From NCBI GenBank assembly GCA_016235165.1, contig JACRLX010000037.1, positions 1 through 64,000 on the forward strand: 64,000 nucleotides of DNA, read 5' to 3'. Made by a program: the position numbers and the translations under genes. Positions 1 to 7,697 of the stretch are shown here, in pieces. The notes under the pieces were generated by a model, which was not told where the DNA came from, searched no databases, and was given only the letters and a program-made list of their open reading frames with translations. This stretch comes from Rhodocyclales bacterium (lineage in GTDB: Bacteria; Pseudomonadota; Gammaproteobacteria; Burkholderiales; Rhodocyclaceae). Position 1 is the stretch's first letter, and each line of letters opens with the position of its first letter.

Positions 1-1
1 C

Positions 2-994
2 ACGCACGCCCTGCAGGTCGGCAGTCGCGCGCTCGATTTCCGGCGTGGCCAGATCCTGCCGCGAGGAGCGGCACCGGAGGTGATCGGTGCGCAGGCGCAT
101 CGATGGACCTACGCCGTGTTTGTCGCCGCCTTGCTGCACGACACCCGGCACGAGGGGCTTGCGGAGGAATTACTGAATCGCTTCGTACCGCCCCTGGTTC
201 TCGAATGGCTGGCGGCGGACCCCGTGTTAATGCGTGAGCTTGTTACATTCCTCTCGGGAGACGACTCGGCGCCGACTGGAGCGATCGGTGAGCTGGTATT
301 GCGCGCCGCCGGTCAATCGCCGAGCCGCGATCTTCGTCCGCGCGGTCGAGGTGATCCCCAAGTGCAGGAGGCGGCGCCGGCCGTGAATCCGACTGACGTG
401 AAAGCCGAAGGCGACGTTGATGGCCCCGCAACCGCTTCGACTACGACCGTGGCAGTGGACCAGCCGGCATTTCCGGTCGAGGAAACGGAGTACCTCGAAG
501 GAGTGGACGACGATCAGCCGAAATCTGCCTCGCTACCGTCGCGGAAATCCATGACATCGGATTCAGCAGGGCCGCAAGCACCCGATGGGGCGCATCGCTT
601 CATGGCCTGGCTGCAGCAAGGACTCGCCGATGGCACGCTTCCGGTCAACGTGGCCGGAGCGCTCGTGCATTTCGTCCCCGAGGGCATGCTTCTGGTATCG
701 CCCCGCATCTTCCGCGAGTTCGCCACGCGTTTCGGAGATGACACAGACGTTCCGGCCCCCGCCGCCGGCGACCCGGATATCGGGAAATCCATTCAGCGCC
801 AGTTCCTGCGCGCAGGCTGGCATCGGCGGGCCGGGAAGGGCGTCAATATGTTGAGCTACCAGGTGGTGCGCGGCGAGCGCGCCGTGTCACAACTCTCCGG
901 CGTCGTGATCCCGAACCCGGAACGCTTCATCCACCCGGTGCCTGCCATCAATCCGGCGCTGGTCCACCTGCCCGCAAAGGAAGGAGAAGCGTAA
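2..994 (+). CDS. MobH/TraI-type ICE relaxase, C-terminal part, internally deleted
   Basis: The reading frame is open to the left window edge, so the gene starts outside; the GTG at 80 is not the true start. The first residues (THALQVGSRALDF, then a WTYAVFVAALLHD stretch) match the TraI_2 relaxase/HD domain of integrative conjugative elements. After LLHD, relaxases of this family normally continue with GKP and a long segment; here the text jumps to RHEGLAEELLNRFVP, which normally lies several dozen residues further on. An in-frame internal deletion is therefore likely, judged from memory of the family. The second half (HRFMAWLQQGLADG to the end) matches the TraI_2 C-terminal domain. Four bases separate it from the traD start, as in other ICEs. 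In its family the protein nicks the transfer origin; this copy is probably inactive. Confidence 0.75.
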   Translation, partial: THALQVGSRALDFRRGQILPRGAAPEVIGAQAHRWTYAVFVAALLHDTRHEGLAEELLNRFVPPLVLEWLAADPVLMRELVTFLSGDDSAPTGAIGELVLRAAGQSPSRDLRPRGRGDPQVQEAAPAVNPTDVKAEGDVDGPATASTTTVAVDQPAFPVEETEYLEGVDDDQPKSASLPSRKSMTSDSAGPQAPDGAHRFMAWLQQGLADGTLPVNVAGALVHFVPEGMLLVSPRIFREFATRFGDDTDVPAPAAGDPDIGKSIQRQFLRAGWHRRAGKGVNMLSYQVVRGERAVSQLSGVVIPNPERFIHPVPAINPALVHLPAKEGEA

Positions 995-998
995 GCCC

Positions 999-2966
999 AT
1001 GGCCTATCCGCTCGAATCCCTGCTACGGCCAGCCTACGAATTGCGTGCGGCAGCTGTTTCCGCACTCGCCGCCGTTGGCGTGATGGCGAAGCCAACAATC
1101 TTCCTGCTGATACCGGAACTGCGCTGGGGGCTGGCCGGCGTCCTGCTCTGTCATGCGGCCTGGCGTTGCGTTGCCGGGCTGAGGATCCTGCGTTACCGTG
1201 CCAACTTGCGGCGCCAGCGCCGCTACGTCGTGGCATCCGAAGATATCCCGTGGTCGGCCGAGCGCTTGTTTCTGGGCCGGGGTTTCCACTGGGAGCAGCG
1301 ACACACCCAGCGCCTGCACGAAGCCCGCCTTCCCGAAAAGCAGGACCTGCTACGCCCCGGACTGATTGGCAGGACCACAGAATTCCTGCGTCACTTGCCG
1401 CCGGAGCACTCCGCCGTCGGCGGTGACCCGGCCATTCACGGCGTCGAGCCCACGGAGTCCGACATCTGGATGGACATCAGCGACCGCGTCGGCCACACCC
1501 TGGTCCTGGGCACTACTCGTGTCGGCAAGACCCGGCTGGCCGAAGTGCTCCTGACGCAGGATATCCGGCGTGGCGAGGTGGTGATCGTGTTCGATCCCAA
1601 GGGCGATATCGATCTGCTGCGCCGCGTCTATGCCGAAGCGAAGTGCGCGGGACGGCACAACGAATTCTTCATGTTTCACCTGGGGCATCCTGAGTTCTCG
1701 GCACGCTACAACCCGGTGGGCAGTTTCTCGCGCATCACCGAGGTGGCGACCCGCATCGCCGGCCAGCTTCCCTCCGAAGGTCAGTCGGCGGCGTTCAAGG
1801 AGTTCGTCTGGCGCTTCGTGAACGTCATGGCACGGGCATTGGTCGCGCTCGGCCGCAAGCCCGACTACGAGCAGATCAATCGTTATGCGTCGAACGTCGA
1901 GCCGCTGCTGATCGACTACTTCGAGCACTGGCTGGACGGTGAGCCGGGCGCCGCCGGCTGGCGCGAGGAGGTCGAATCGATGGCAATCGACAAGAAGAGC
2001 CTCGACAAGGGGCTACAGTCGAGAGGGTTTCGCGCCGTAACCCTGGTCGAATACGCGCGGCGCAAGAAGCTCTACGACCCGATAGCGAACGCGCTGGCGT
2101 CGACGCTCAACTACGAGAAGAGCTACTTCGACAAGTTGGTGGCATCGCTCCTGCCCCTGATGGAGAAACTCACCACCGGCCGCACGGCAGCGCTGCTGTC
2201 TCCGGATCTGGACGATGCCAGCGACTGGCGGCCGGTGTTCGACTGGGCTTCGGTGATCAACCTGGGCGGCATCGTCTATATCGGGCTGGATTCCCTGTCC
2301 GACTACGAGGTGGCCGCTGCCGTGGGCAATTCGATGTTCGCGGATCTCACCAGCGTGGCGGGAAGCATCTACAAGTTCGGCACGGGGAGGGGGCTTCCGG
2401 GCGAAACGCCGCCGCGTCGCATCGCGATCCATGCCGACGAGTTCAATGAACTGATCGGCGACGAGTTCATTCCCCTGCTCAACAAGGCAGGGGGAGCGGG
2501 TTTCCAAGTGACGGCCTACACCCAGACCTGGTCCGACGTGGAAGCGCGCATCGGGTCGCAGGCTAAGGCCGGGCAGATCGCCGGCAACTTCAATACGCTG
2601 ATCATGCTGCGGGTCAAGGAAGTGGCGACGGCGGAACTATTGACCAGCCAGTTGCCGGAGGTGCGCGTGGTCTCGACTATCGTTTCGTCCTCGGTCTAGG
2701 ATACCAATGATCCGGGGGATTTTGCGGACTTCGCCAGTCGCAATGAGGATCGCATCACGACGGAGAGTGCTCCGATGCTGGCGCCGAGCGATCTGGTGCA
2801 GTTGCCCAAGGGCCAAGCCTTCGCGCTGATTCATGGCGGGCAATTGCACAAGATCCGGATGCCCCTGCCGGACGCCAGCCACGATCCGCTGATGCCTGTC
2901 AGCCTCGAAGCGATCGGCAGTGAGGTGCGGGGCCGCATGGAAGGCCGGTCGAACCCGGCGCCGTAG
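999..2966 (+). pseudogene. traD: TraD-type conjugative coupling protein, interrupted by an amber codon
   Basis: Two hydrophobic segments near residues 20-58 are followed by a Walker A motif GTTRVGKT at residues 171-178, a VIVFDPKGD strand at 195-203 and a later IAIHADEFNEL strand, which is the layout of SXT/TOL-type TraD coupling ATPases that feed the relaxosome to the secretion channel. The frame stops at a TAG codon (2697-2699) after 566 residues. The same frame then continues without another stop to 2966 and encodes a recognisable TraD tail (SRNEDRIT, then APMLAPSDLVQLPKGQAFAL). A single in-frame nonsense codon thus splits the gene, with no frameshift. Without suppression, the product lacks about the last 88 residues. 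It lies between the relaxase and the TIGR03747-type membrane protein, the usual ICE order. Confidence 0.88.
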
Positions 2967-2977
2967 AGGAGAAGAGT

Positions 2978-3691
2978 TTGGCTTCCAGGAATGCCTCGTT
3001 TCATGAGGGCGTAGTTGCCGGGGCACTGCTTGCACCGCTGAAGCTTGCCTTCGTGTTGCTTCTGGGCTGGGTGGGAATCGTCGTTGTGGCCTGGATAGTT
3101 GACTGGACCTTCGTGTTCAAGGTCTGGCCGGAGGGTGTCGGCCGATTGAAAGGCATACTGGCTGCCGACCTTGCGCGTGGGATCGAACTCGCGGAGCGGC
3201 AGGGTGGGGTACCGAGTGCTGTAACGGGATCTGCGAACTTTATGTATGGGCTGGTTTTTAAGGTGATGGGGATCCACGACATGGGGTTACGGTTTGCGCA
3301 GGGTGCGGCACTTTCCATTCCGGACACCATCGTGCGCAATACCTATCTGACGAACGCAGATGCTATCGAGGTGGCGATGATCGGCACGCAACTGCTTGGT
3401 GTTCGGCTGGCGACGCTGGGCATGATGGTGCCGATCCTTTTTCTGATCTACCTCGTCGCGGCCGCAGACGGATTGACGCAGCGCGCGATACGCCGAGCAT
3501 GCGGTGGGAGGGAATCGGCGAGTCTTTATCACCGTGCCAAGCATTTGCAGGTCATGCTTCTTGCGATGGGCGGGGTGATGGTTCTGATCCAGCCGGTATC
3601 GATCGATCCACGCCTGGTAGGGGTGCCCGTCGCGTTCCTTATTGGCATACTGGCGCGACTGCAGTGGGCTTGTTACAAGAAACATCTTTGA
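2978..3691 (+). CDS. ICE membrane protein, TIGR03747/DUF4400 type
   Basis: A 237-residue membrane protein with hydrophobic segments near residues 14-42, 145-165 and 190-228. The order relaxase, TraD, then this protein is typical of SXT/PFGI-like integrative elements, and I recognise the TIGR03747 pattern (N-terminal membrane segment, later DGLTQRAIRR segment). The start is a TTG at 2978 with a strong AGAGGAGAAG ribosome site just upstream and 11 bases after the end of the traD frame. The C-terminus CYKKHL* is echoed by a second fragment encoding CYKKYL* at 4190-4210. Its role in transfer is not well defined. The transfer genes that would normally follow are absent here, so the element's transfer module is incomplete. 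Confidence 0.8.
   Translation: MASRNASFHEGVVAGALLAPLKLAFVLLLGWVGIVVVAWIVDWTFVFKVWPEGVGRLKGILAADLARGIELAERQGGVPSAVTGSANFMYGLVFKVMGIHDMGLRFAQGAALSIPDTIVRNTYLTNADAIEVAMIGTQLLGVRLATLGMMVPILFLIYLVAAADGLTQRAIRRACGGRESASLYHRAKHLQVMLLAMGGVMVLIQPVSIDPRLVGVPVAFLIGILARLQWACYKKHL
3671..3691 (+). repeat. 21-bp imperfect direct repeat, left copy
   Basis: These bases, the last seven codons (including the stop) of the ICE membrane gene, are repeated at 4190-4210 with 19 of 21 identities. The two copies bracket about 0.5 kb holding one small ORF. Confidence 0.75.
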
Positions 3692-3810
3692 AGCATCGGA
3701 CGGCTGGAGCAAGTGGTGCGTCGCGAGCGGTCAAACATTTGTCGGTGCGCTAAACTGTACCGTGATGGTTCAGATGTAAGACAACCCCAAAAAAATGTCC
3801 TGAGGCGGAG

Positions 3811-4173
3811 ATGATGGAAATAGACAATGCTGTCAAAGCACTGGTGACCGATCCAGTTTTGCAGCAGCGGCTGGCCAAGGTACTCGTGTTGCGGTGCTTC
3901 CGCAATTCCGTTTTGGAAGATCTTCACGCCGGCATAGTTCCCGACTCGAAGCGCGGAGATCATTCCGATGTTGTCGTCCATACATCCTTTGGAGAGATTC
4001 CCTGGAATGAGGTTTCGCGATTTGACGATGCGGAAATGAAGGCTCTAATGATCGATGTGGTGAATCGGACCTATCGATTTCTTCAAGAACTATTTGATGA
4101 AAAGCGCAGTGGAGAACTTCTTCTGCGATTGGCCGAGAAGGACCCGGTACCGGATTGGGAGAATCCCCGGTAG
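3811..4173 (+). CDS. conserved hypothetical protein, 120 aa
   Basis: A soluble, acidic 120-residue protein with no signal peptide or membrane segment. It begins at ATG 3811 behind a GAGGCGGAG-like ribosome site. I recall similar proteins in proteobacterial accessory regions (VLRCFRNSVLEDLHAGIVPDSK, then FLQELFDEKRSGELLLRL), but no function is known to me. The gene sits alone between the two 21-bp repeats and runs in the same direction as the transfer genes upstream, with a 119-base gap. The alternative, a chance ORF, is unlikely given the amino-acid composition and the ribosome site. Confidence 0.65.
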   Translation: MMEIDNAVKALVTDPVLQQRLAKVLVLRCFRNSVLEDLHAGIVPDSKRGDHSDVVVHTSFGEIPWNEVSRFDDAEMKALMIDVVNRTYRFLQELFDEKRSGELLLRLAEKDPVPDWENPR

Positions 4174-4189
4174 CCACCACATGCCGGCC

Positions 4190-4210
4190 TGCTACAAGAA
4201 ATATCTTTGA
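4190..4210 (+). repeat. 21-bp imperfect direct repeat, right copy
   Basis: Encodes CYKKYL* if read in frame, echoing the CYKKHL* terminus of the ICE membrane gene at 3671-3691. It directly abuts the duplicated helix-turn-helix module that begins at 4207, suggesting that the membrane gene once ended right here. Confidence 0.75.
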
Positions 4211-4277
4211 CCGGCGCCGCACGAGTCTGCATTGCGCTAGCATATTGCCTTCATTATCCACATCGAAGGATCTCACC

Positions 4278-4496
4278 ATGGCCCGCAAGAAGAAGCTCGA
4301 TTTTTCTGACATCGCTACTACCCGCAAGAAGGCGAATCTCAATCAGAAGGATTTCTGGAGCCGTTATGGCGTCACGCAATCGGGTGGGTCGCGCTACGAA
4401 TCCGGCCGGAATATTCCGAAGCCATTGGCGATCCTGTTATGGCTGCATCAGTCGGGGAAGGTGACGGACAAGGATCTGGCGGATGCGTTGAAATAG
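4278..4496 (+). CDS. small helix-turn-helix protein, copy 1
   Basis: A 72-residue basic protein starting MARKKKLDFSD, with an XRE-like helix-turn-helix near residues 19-43 (LNQKDFWSRYG, then SGGSRYESGR) followed by a short helical tail. ATG 4278 is chosen over the in-frame upstream ATG at 4155 because the paralogue at 30509 starts at the same point and an AAGGA ribosome site precedes both. Only four residues differ between the two copies (about 94% identity). Such proteins usually act as DNA-binding regulators; the target is unknown, but the conserved noncoding DNA just downstream is a natural candidate. Confidence 0.8.
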   Translation: MARKKKLDFSDIATTRKKANLNQKDFWSRYGVTQSGGSRYESGRNIPKPLAILLWLHQSGKVTDKDLADALK

Positions 4497-4842
4497 TTGG
4501 AAGTCAGTTGCCGCCAGAGCTGGCTCCGAAAATCCTGGCAGCTTGATTGACTACGTGCGATTGGCCTCGAACCGATTGGGACTGATTCGGCAGCCGAGTT
4601 CGCGGACTGCAAGGCACTACGGCAAGCGGACGGTCCATGGATGTGGGGACAGTTCGCCTGGCGGCGAAGCGGGCGGTCTGGCCGTGGACAACGATATAAC
4701 CGTTGCCCACCGCGCCGCCCTCTGACCACAATTCCACAGACCCCCAAAACCAAGATCTTTTTGATAGGAGGTTCAAAGGCGAAACCCGTTCGCTCACCTT
4801 CGAACTGATCGAGGCGAACACCTTGTGCTCATGGTTCAGACC

Positions 4843-4932
4843 GTTCTGCGGGGCGAAGGTGAAGCCACCTCCCCAAATTCAGGCGGTGTCCATGCCAAAA
4901 GTTCAGCAAGCTTGCGAATAACTTAATCAGAT
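4843..4932 (-). pseudogene. 3' fragment of the 31069-31413 gene
   Basis: Reading the minus strand here gives VIRKLAELLAW followed by TPPEFGEVASPSPRRTV and a stop, matching the C-terminus of the intact protein encoded at 31069-31413 (VIRRLAELLAWSPPEFGEVA). Upstream of this the homology breaks at an in-frame stop, at the point where the IS1182-type remnant starts. Only about 28 codons remain. Confidence 0.8.
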
Positions 4933-5133
4933 GCGGGCGATCGACTCCGAACGAGGCCGGCGGCTCTATGGCGGGCGCTTCGCCACGGTGGAGCCGGTGT
5001 TTGCCAACATCCGGCACAACAAGGGCCTCAATCGCTTCACGCTGCGCGGACAAAGGAAGGTGGATGCGCAGTGGAACTCTACTGCCTGGTGCACAACATC
5101 GAGAAGCTTGCGCATCACGGGGTTGCGCAGTAA
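4931..5133 (+). pseudogene. IS1182-family transposase, C-terminal remnant with frameshift
   Basis: The translation MRAIDSERGRRLYGGRFATV, then EPVFANIRHNKGLNRFTLRG, is the conserved C-terminal part of IS1182-type DDE transposases. After VDAQW (about base 5075) one base is missing. The next frame continues LYCLVHNIEKLAHHGVAQ and a stop at 5133, the expected end of the family. About the last 65 residues survive of a protein usually near 450-500. The remnant begins where copy 1 of the duplicated module loses homology to copy 2, so this element, or a deletion next to it, truncated the module. Confidence 0.8.
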
Positions 5134-5182
5134 GCCGGAAGGGGCAGGAAGACCCTGTCCCGGCATCAAACGCAACACGTGA

Positions 5183-5200
5183 CCTGAAAGTTGGCGCTGG
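5183..5200 (-). repeat. REP-like motif, copy A
   Basis: CCTGAAAGTTGGCGCTGG; on the minus strand CCAGCGCCAACTTTCAGG, one base from the consensus of the copies at 35393, 40592 and 41487. Intergenic. Confidence 0.55.
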
Positions 5201-5237
5201 CGGTACGGCGATTCGAATAATTCGACGACGAGATGAC

Positions 5238-5300
5238 GAATGGCGCGATAACAATCGCGCCATTCGGGAAGCCCTGCTTCGTCGGAAATGGGGCTTTTTC
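5238..5300 (+). terminator. Tandem stem-loops, possible terminator
   Basis: Perfect inverted repeat GAATGGCGCGAT (5238-5249) / ATCGCGCCATTC (5254-5265), followed by the stem AAGCCC (5269-5274) / GGGCTT (5291-5296) and a run of five T from 5295 to 5299. The second hairpin has a long loop. It would stop transcription coming from the transposon remnant or act as a leader for the next gene. Confidence 0.4.
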
Positions 5301-5481
5301 TACAGCTTCAACGTGCCAGTTCCTGTGCTTAGATCTTGGCCTTTGCCGACGGCGACGACGAGTCAAGCGCAGGAAGAGGGCGGCGAAATCGAAGGCTTCT
5401 GCAAGACATTCGATGGGAAAAGGCATTGTCGCCTCAGCCGGCGGCCGTTACGCTTGGGCATCAAATACGAAGGAGTTACCC

Positions 5482-6471
5482 GTGGAGCAAGCGCTTGGAA
5501 GCGCCGAATCATCCGCTCGCTTCGAGGAACTGAGAAGGCGCTTGCGCCTGCCGCTCATTGCCGCGCCCATGTTCCTTGTCTCTGGCCCCGACTTGGTGGT
5601 CGCCACCTGTTGCGCTGGCATCGTTGGCTCCTTCCCGACCGCCAACTGCCGCAATGACGAAGAGTTGGACTCCTGGCTGACCGCCATTGTCGCCCGCCTC
5701 GCGGATCACGAGCAGCGTAGCGGTCGTCCTGCTGCGCCGATATGCCCGAATATCATTGTGCATCGGTCCAACACTCGCCTGACGCTCGACCTCGCTGTCC
5801 TCGTCAAGCATCGCCCAGAAATGGTGATCACAAGCGTCGGGGCTCCCGATCATGTACTGTCCGGACTACACGAAGTCGGCACACTGGTGTTCGCCGACGT
5901 GGCCACGATCGCACACGCCCGCAAGGCGGTGGCGGCAGGCGTGGACGGACTGATCCTGCTTACCGCCGGGGCGGGAGGACAGACCGGATGGCTCAACCCC
6001 TTTGCCTTCGTCCGCGCCGTCCGCGCCTTCTATACAGGGCCTCTAGTCGTTGCCGGGGGTATTGCCGATGGTCACTCGCTGCACGCCGCCAAAGTACTAG
6101 GTTGCGATCTGGCTTATGTCGGTACCGCCTTTATCGCCACGCGCGAAAGCATGGCGTCTGACGCCTACAGGGAGATGCTCGTCGCAAGCAGCGCCGACGA
6201 CATTCTCCTGACGGATGCCTTTACGGGGCTTGCAGCCAACCTGTTGCGTCCTTCACTGGTGCGCGCCGGTATCGATCCGGACAGTCTGCCGCGGCGGCAG
6301 TGTGTCGACATCGCGTCAGACATTCATCCCAACAGTATCTCCAGCCCGTTCAGACGCTGGGAAGGCCTGTGGTCCGCCGGGCACAGCGTGTCGGGCATCT
6401 CGGCTGTCCTTACGGTGGAGGAACTCGTGGCCCGCTTGGCCGCTGAGTATGACGAAGCAGTCGGACGCTGA
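5482..6471 (+). CDS. FMN-dependent oxidoreductase, nitronate monooxygenase-like
   Basis: A 329-residue TIM-barrel protein of the nitronate monooxygenase/2-nitropropane dioxygenase-like family. Visible landmarks are the N-terminal PLIAAPMFLVSGPDLV, central GLILLTAGAGGQTGWLNPFAF, and LVVAGGIADG, which bind FMN phosphate. The start GTG 5482 follows an AAGGAG site seven bases upstream; a longer frame back to 5233 lacks a ribosome site and runs into the hairpins. Classical nitronate monooxygenases carry a catalytic histidine in a GGHxG loop; here the loop reads GGQTG, so true nitronate oxidation is doubtful. Homologues of this QTG type often sit in acyl-CoA catabolic clusters, which fits the next genes, but the reaction is unknown. 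Confidence 0.8.
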   Translation: MEQALGSAESSARFEELRRRLRLPLIAAPMFLVSGPDLVVATCCAGIVGSFPTANCRNDEELDSWLTAIVARLADHEQRSGRPAAPICPNIIVHRSNTRLTLDLAVLVKHRPEMVITSVGAPDHVLSGLHEVGTLVFADVATIAHARKAVAAGVDGLILLTAGAGGQTGWLNPFAFVRAVRAFYTGPLVVAGGIADGHSLHAAKVLGCDLAYVGTAFIATRESMASDAYREMLVASSADDILLTDAFTGLAANLLRPSLVRAGIDPDSLPRRQCVDIASDIHPNSISSPFRRWEGLWSAGHSVSGISAVLTVEELVARLAAEYDEAVGR

Positions 6472-6494
6472 GGCCGTGCTCGCCTGGCAGACCG

Positions 6495-7502
6495 TTAGCG
6501 TCGACACCCGCGATAAGCCCCCGGCGCACTACCTGTCCAGGACTTGAAAGCCCGCTGGAAAGCAGCGCAGTCCGCAAATCCGAGCTCGCTGGCCAATATC
6601 GCAAGCGAGACGTTGCTGGTATTCAGGCGGGACACAGCCATGTCGCGACGCAATTCGTTCTTTAGTGCCTGAAACGATGTTCCCTCGGTTCCCAGATGGC
6701 GTTGCAAGGTCGATACGGACATGTGCAAAGCCTTCGCCGTCGCCGCAAGATCCGGCCAGCGCGGGAACTGCTGGTGCAAGTGAGATCTCACCTTGGCACT
6801 GATCTCATCTTCAAAGCGCCAGGGAAGTACGATATTGCATTGGGCATTCAGCATGAATGATCGCAGCTGGGCCTCGTCACGCCGGATCGGTTCCTTCAGA
6901 TATTTCGCGTCGAACCAGAACGCAGAACGGGGTTGATCAAACCGTAACGGTCCAGGCAAGACCTTGCCGTAATGGTCTGCGTAGAAAGGGCAAGGGAACG
7001 CAAGATCGAAATGATCGACAGGCAACCGGCTCACGATCAGCCAGCCCAGCACTCGCCAGAAAGTTCGCAGCAACGCCTCGTGCATGAATACTGGGAACTT
7101 TCGCAATGGATCGGCAAAAACCAGCGACCAGCCGGTCAACCCATCCTCCTGCACTTGCACCATTTCTACGTCGTCCTGCAGCAAGTAGAAAGTCCTGGAT
7201 ATTCTTCGCATGCCGACTTCGAGGTTTGGCGCCCCCAGCGCCGAACGCACCATCAGCAGCAAACTGCCCCGCTTGAGCGGACGGGAAAAAAAAGCCAGCC
7301 CATCGTCGTTTAGGCTCTCGGCCACCAGCCTGAACAAATCGATGTATTGCTCGCCCGTAACGCGGGCACCGATCTGTTCGAGCAGATCCGGGTCAATACC
7401 AGCCTTGACGAGTAGTTCGTTGCGGGAAAACCCGCGAGCCGCTACTCCGCACAGCAGGCCTCGCACAAAAGCCATGGAAACGGTGATGGGAGGTTTCAGC
7501 AT
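6495..7502 (-). CDS. AraC-family transcriptional regulator
   Basis: A 335-residue protein. The N-terminal 200 residues resemble the arabinose-binding-type domain of the AraC/OruR-like group (LLVKAGIDPDLL near the start, IDLFRLVAESLNDDGL, FFSRPLKRGS). The C-terminus from about residue 240 carries two helix-turn-helix units (DLAATAKALHMSVSTLQRHL, then LAILASELGFADCAAFQRAF) with the usual AFKSWTG ending. ATG 7502 is chosen because it opens the conserved domain; an upstream extension to 7706 would overlap the divergent thiolase gene. It is transcribed away from the beta-oxidation cluster and is its most likely regulator, probably responding to a pathway carboxylate or CoA ester. Confidence 0.9.
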   Translation of the reverse strand: MLKPPITVSMAFVRGLLCGVAARGFSRNELLVKAGIDPDLLEQIGARVTGEQYIDLFRLVAESLNDDGLAFFSRPLKRGSLLLMVRSALGAPNLEVGMRRISRTFYLLQDDVEMVQVQEDGLTGWSLVFADPLRKFPVFMHEALLRTFWRVLGWLIVSRLPVDHFDLAFPCPFYADHYGKVLPGPLRFDQPRSAFWFDAKYLKEPIRRDEAQLRSFMLNAQCNIVLPWRFEDEISAKVRSHLHQQFPRWPDLAATAKALHMSVSTLQRHLGTEGTSFQALKNELRRDMAVSRLNTSNVSLAILASELGFADCAAFQRAFKSWTGSAPGAYRGCRR

Positions 7503-7697
7503 AAGTGTAGAGGTTAAGTCAATTCGATGCGTTAGATCATACCAATGACCGGAAACGCAATTGTTTGCACACACCGCGAATCTTACGATAGCGGCCAATA
7601 CAGATGCGCGTACCGATAGCGCACGGTGGTCGGCACGAGCGGACCGACTAGGACAAGGAGAACACATGTATTCGTATTCCGTTAGAAGGAGCAACCA
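7503..7697. promoter_or_regulatory. Divergent promoter region between regulator and catabolic operon
   Basis: These 195 bases separate the AraC-type gene from the thiolase gene and must carry promoters in both directions. A TTAGAAGGAG ribosome site for the thiolase lies at its right end. I could not fix -35/-10 boxes or an AraC site with confidence. Confidence 0.5.

Larger units (their letters stand above)
4207..4932. repeat. 0.73-kb duplicated module, copy 1
   Basis: This stretch matches 30438-31165 along its whole length, with clear but incomplete identity. It holds a helix-turn-helix gene (4278-4496), about 340 bases of noncoding DNA including the conserved GGGCGGTC and CCCCCAAAACCA motifs, and on the minus strand the last 28 codons of the gene that is complete at 31069-31413 in copy 2. 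The match ends exactly where an IS1182 remnant begins. The noncoding part contains GTTCGCC/GGCGAA hairpin arms and sequences resembling DnaA boxes. Confidence 0.9.
5134..5481. other. Intergenic stretch with two stem-loops and a REP-like motif
   Basis: No convincing gene. It holds one copy of the recurring motif (5183-5200, inverted form), a perfect 12-bp inverted repeat with a four-base loop at 5238-5265, and immediately after it an AAGCCC/GGGCTT stem (5269-5296) followed by a short T run. The rest appears unstructured until the ribosome site AAGGAG ahead of the FMN oxidoreductase gene. Confidence 0.6.

Noticed and set aside
5233-5481. N-terminal extension of the FMN oxidoreductase
   Set aside because: It would translate through a perfect 12-bp hairpin, while GTG 5482 has an AAGGAG site and the family start.
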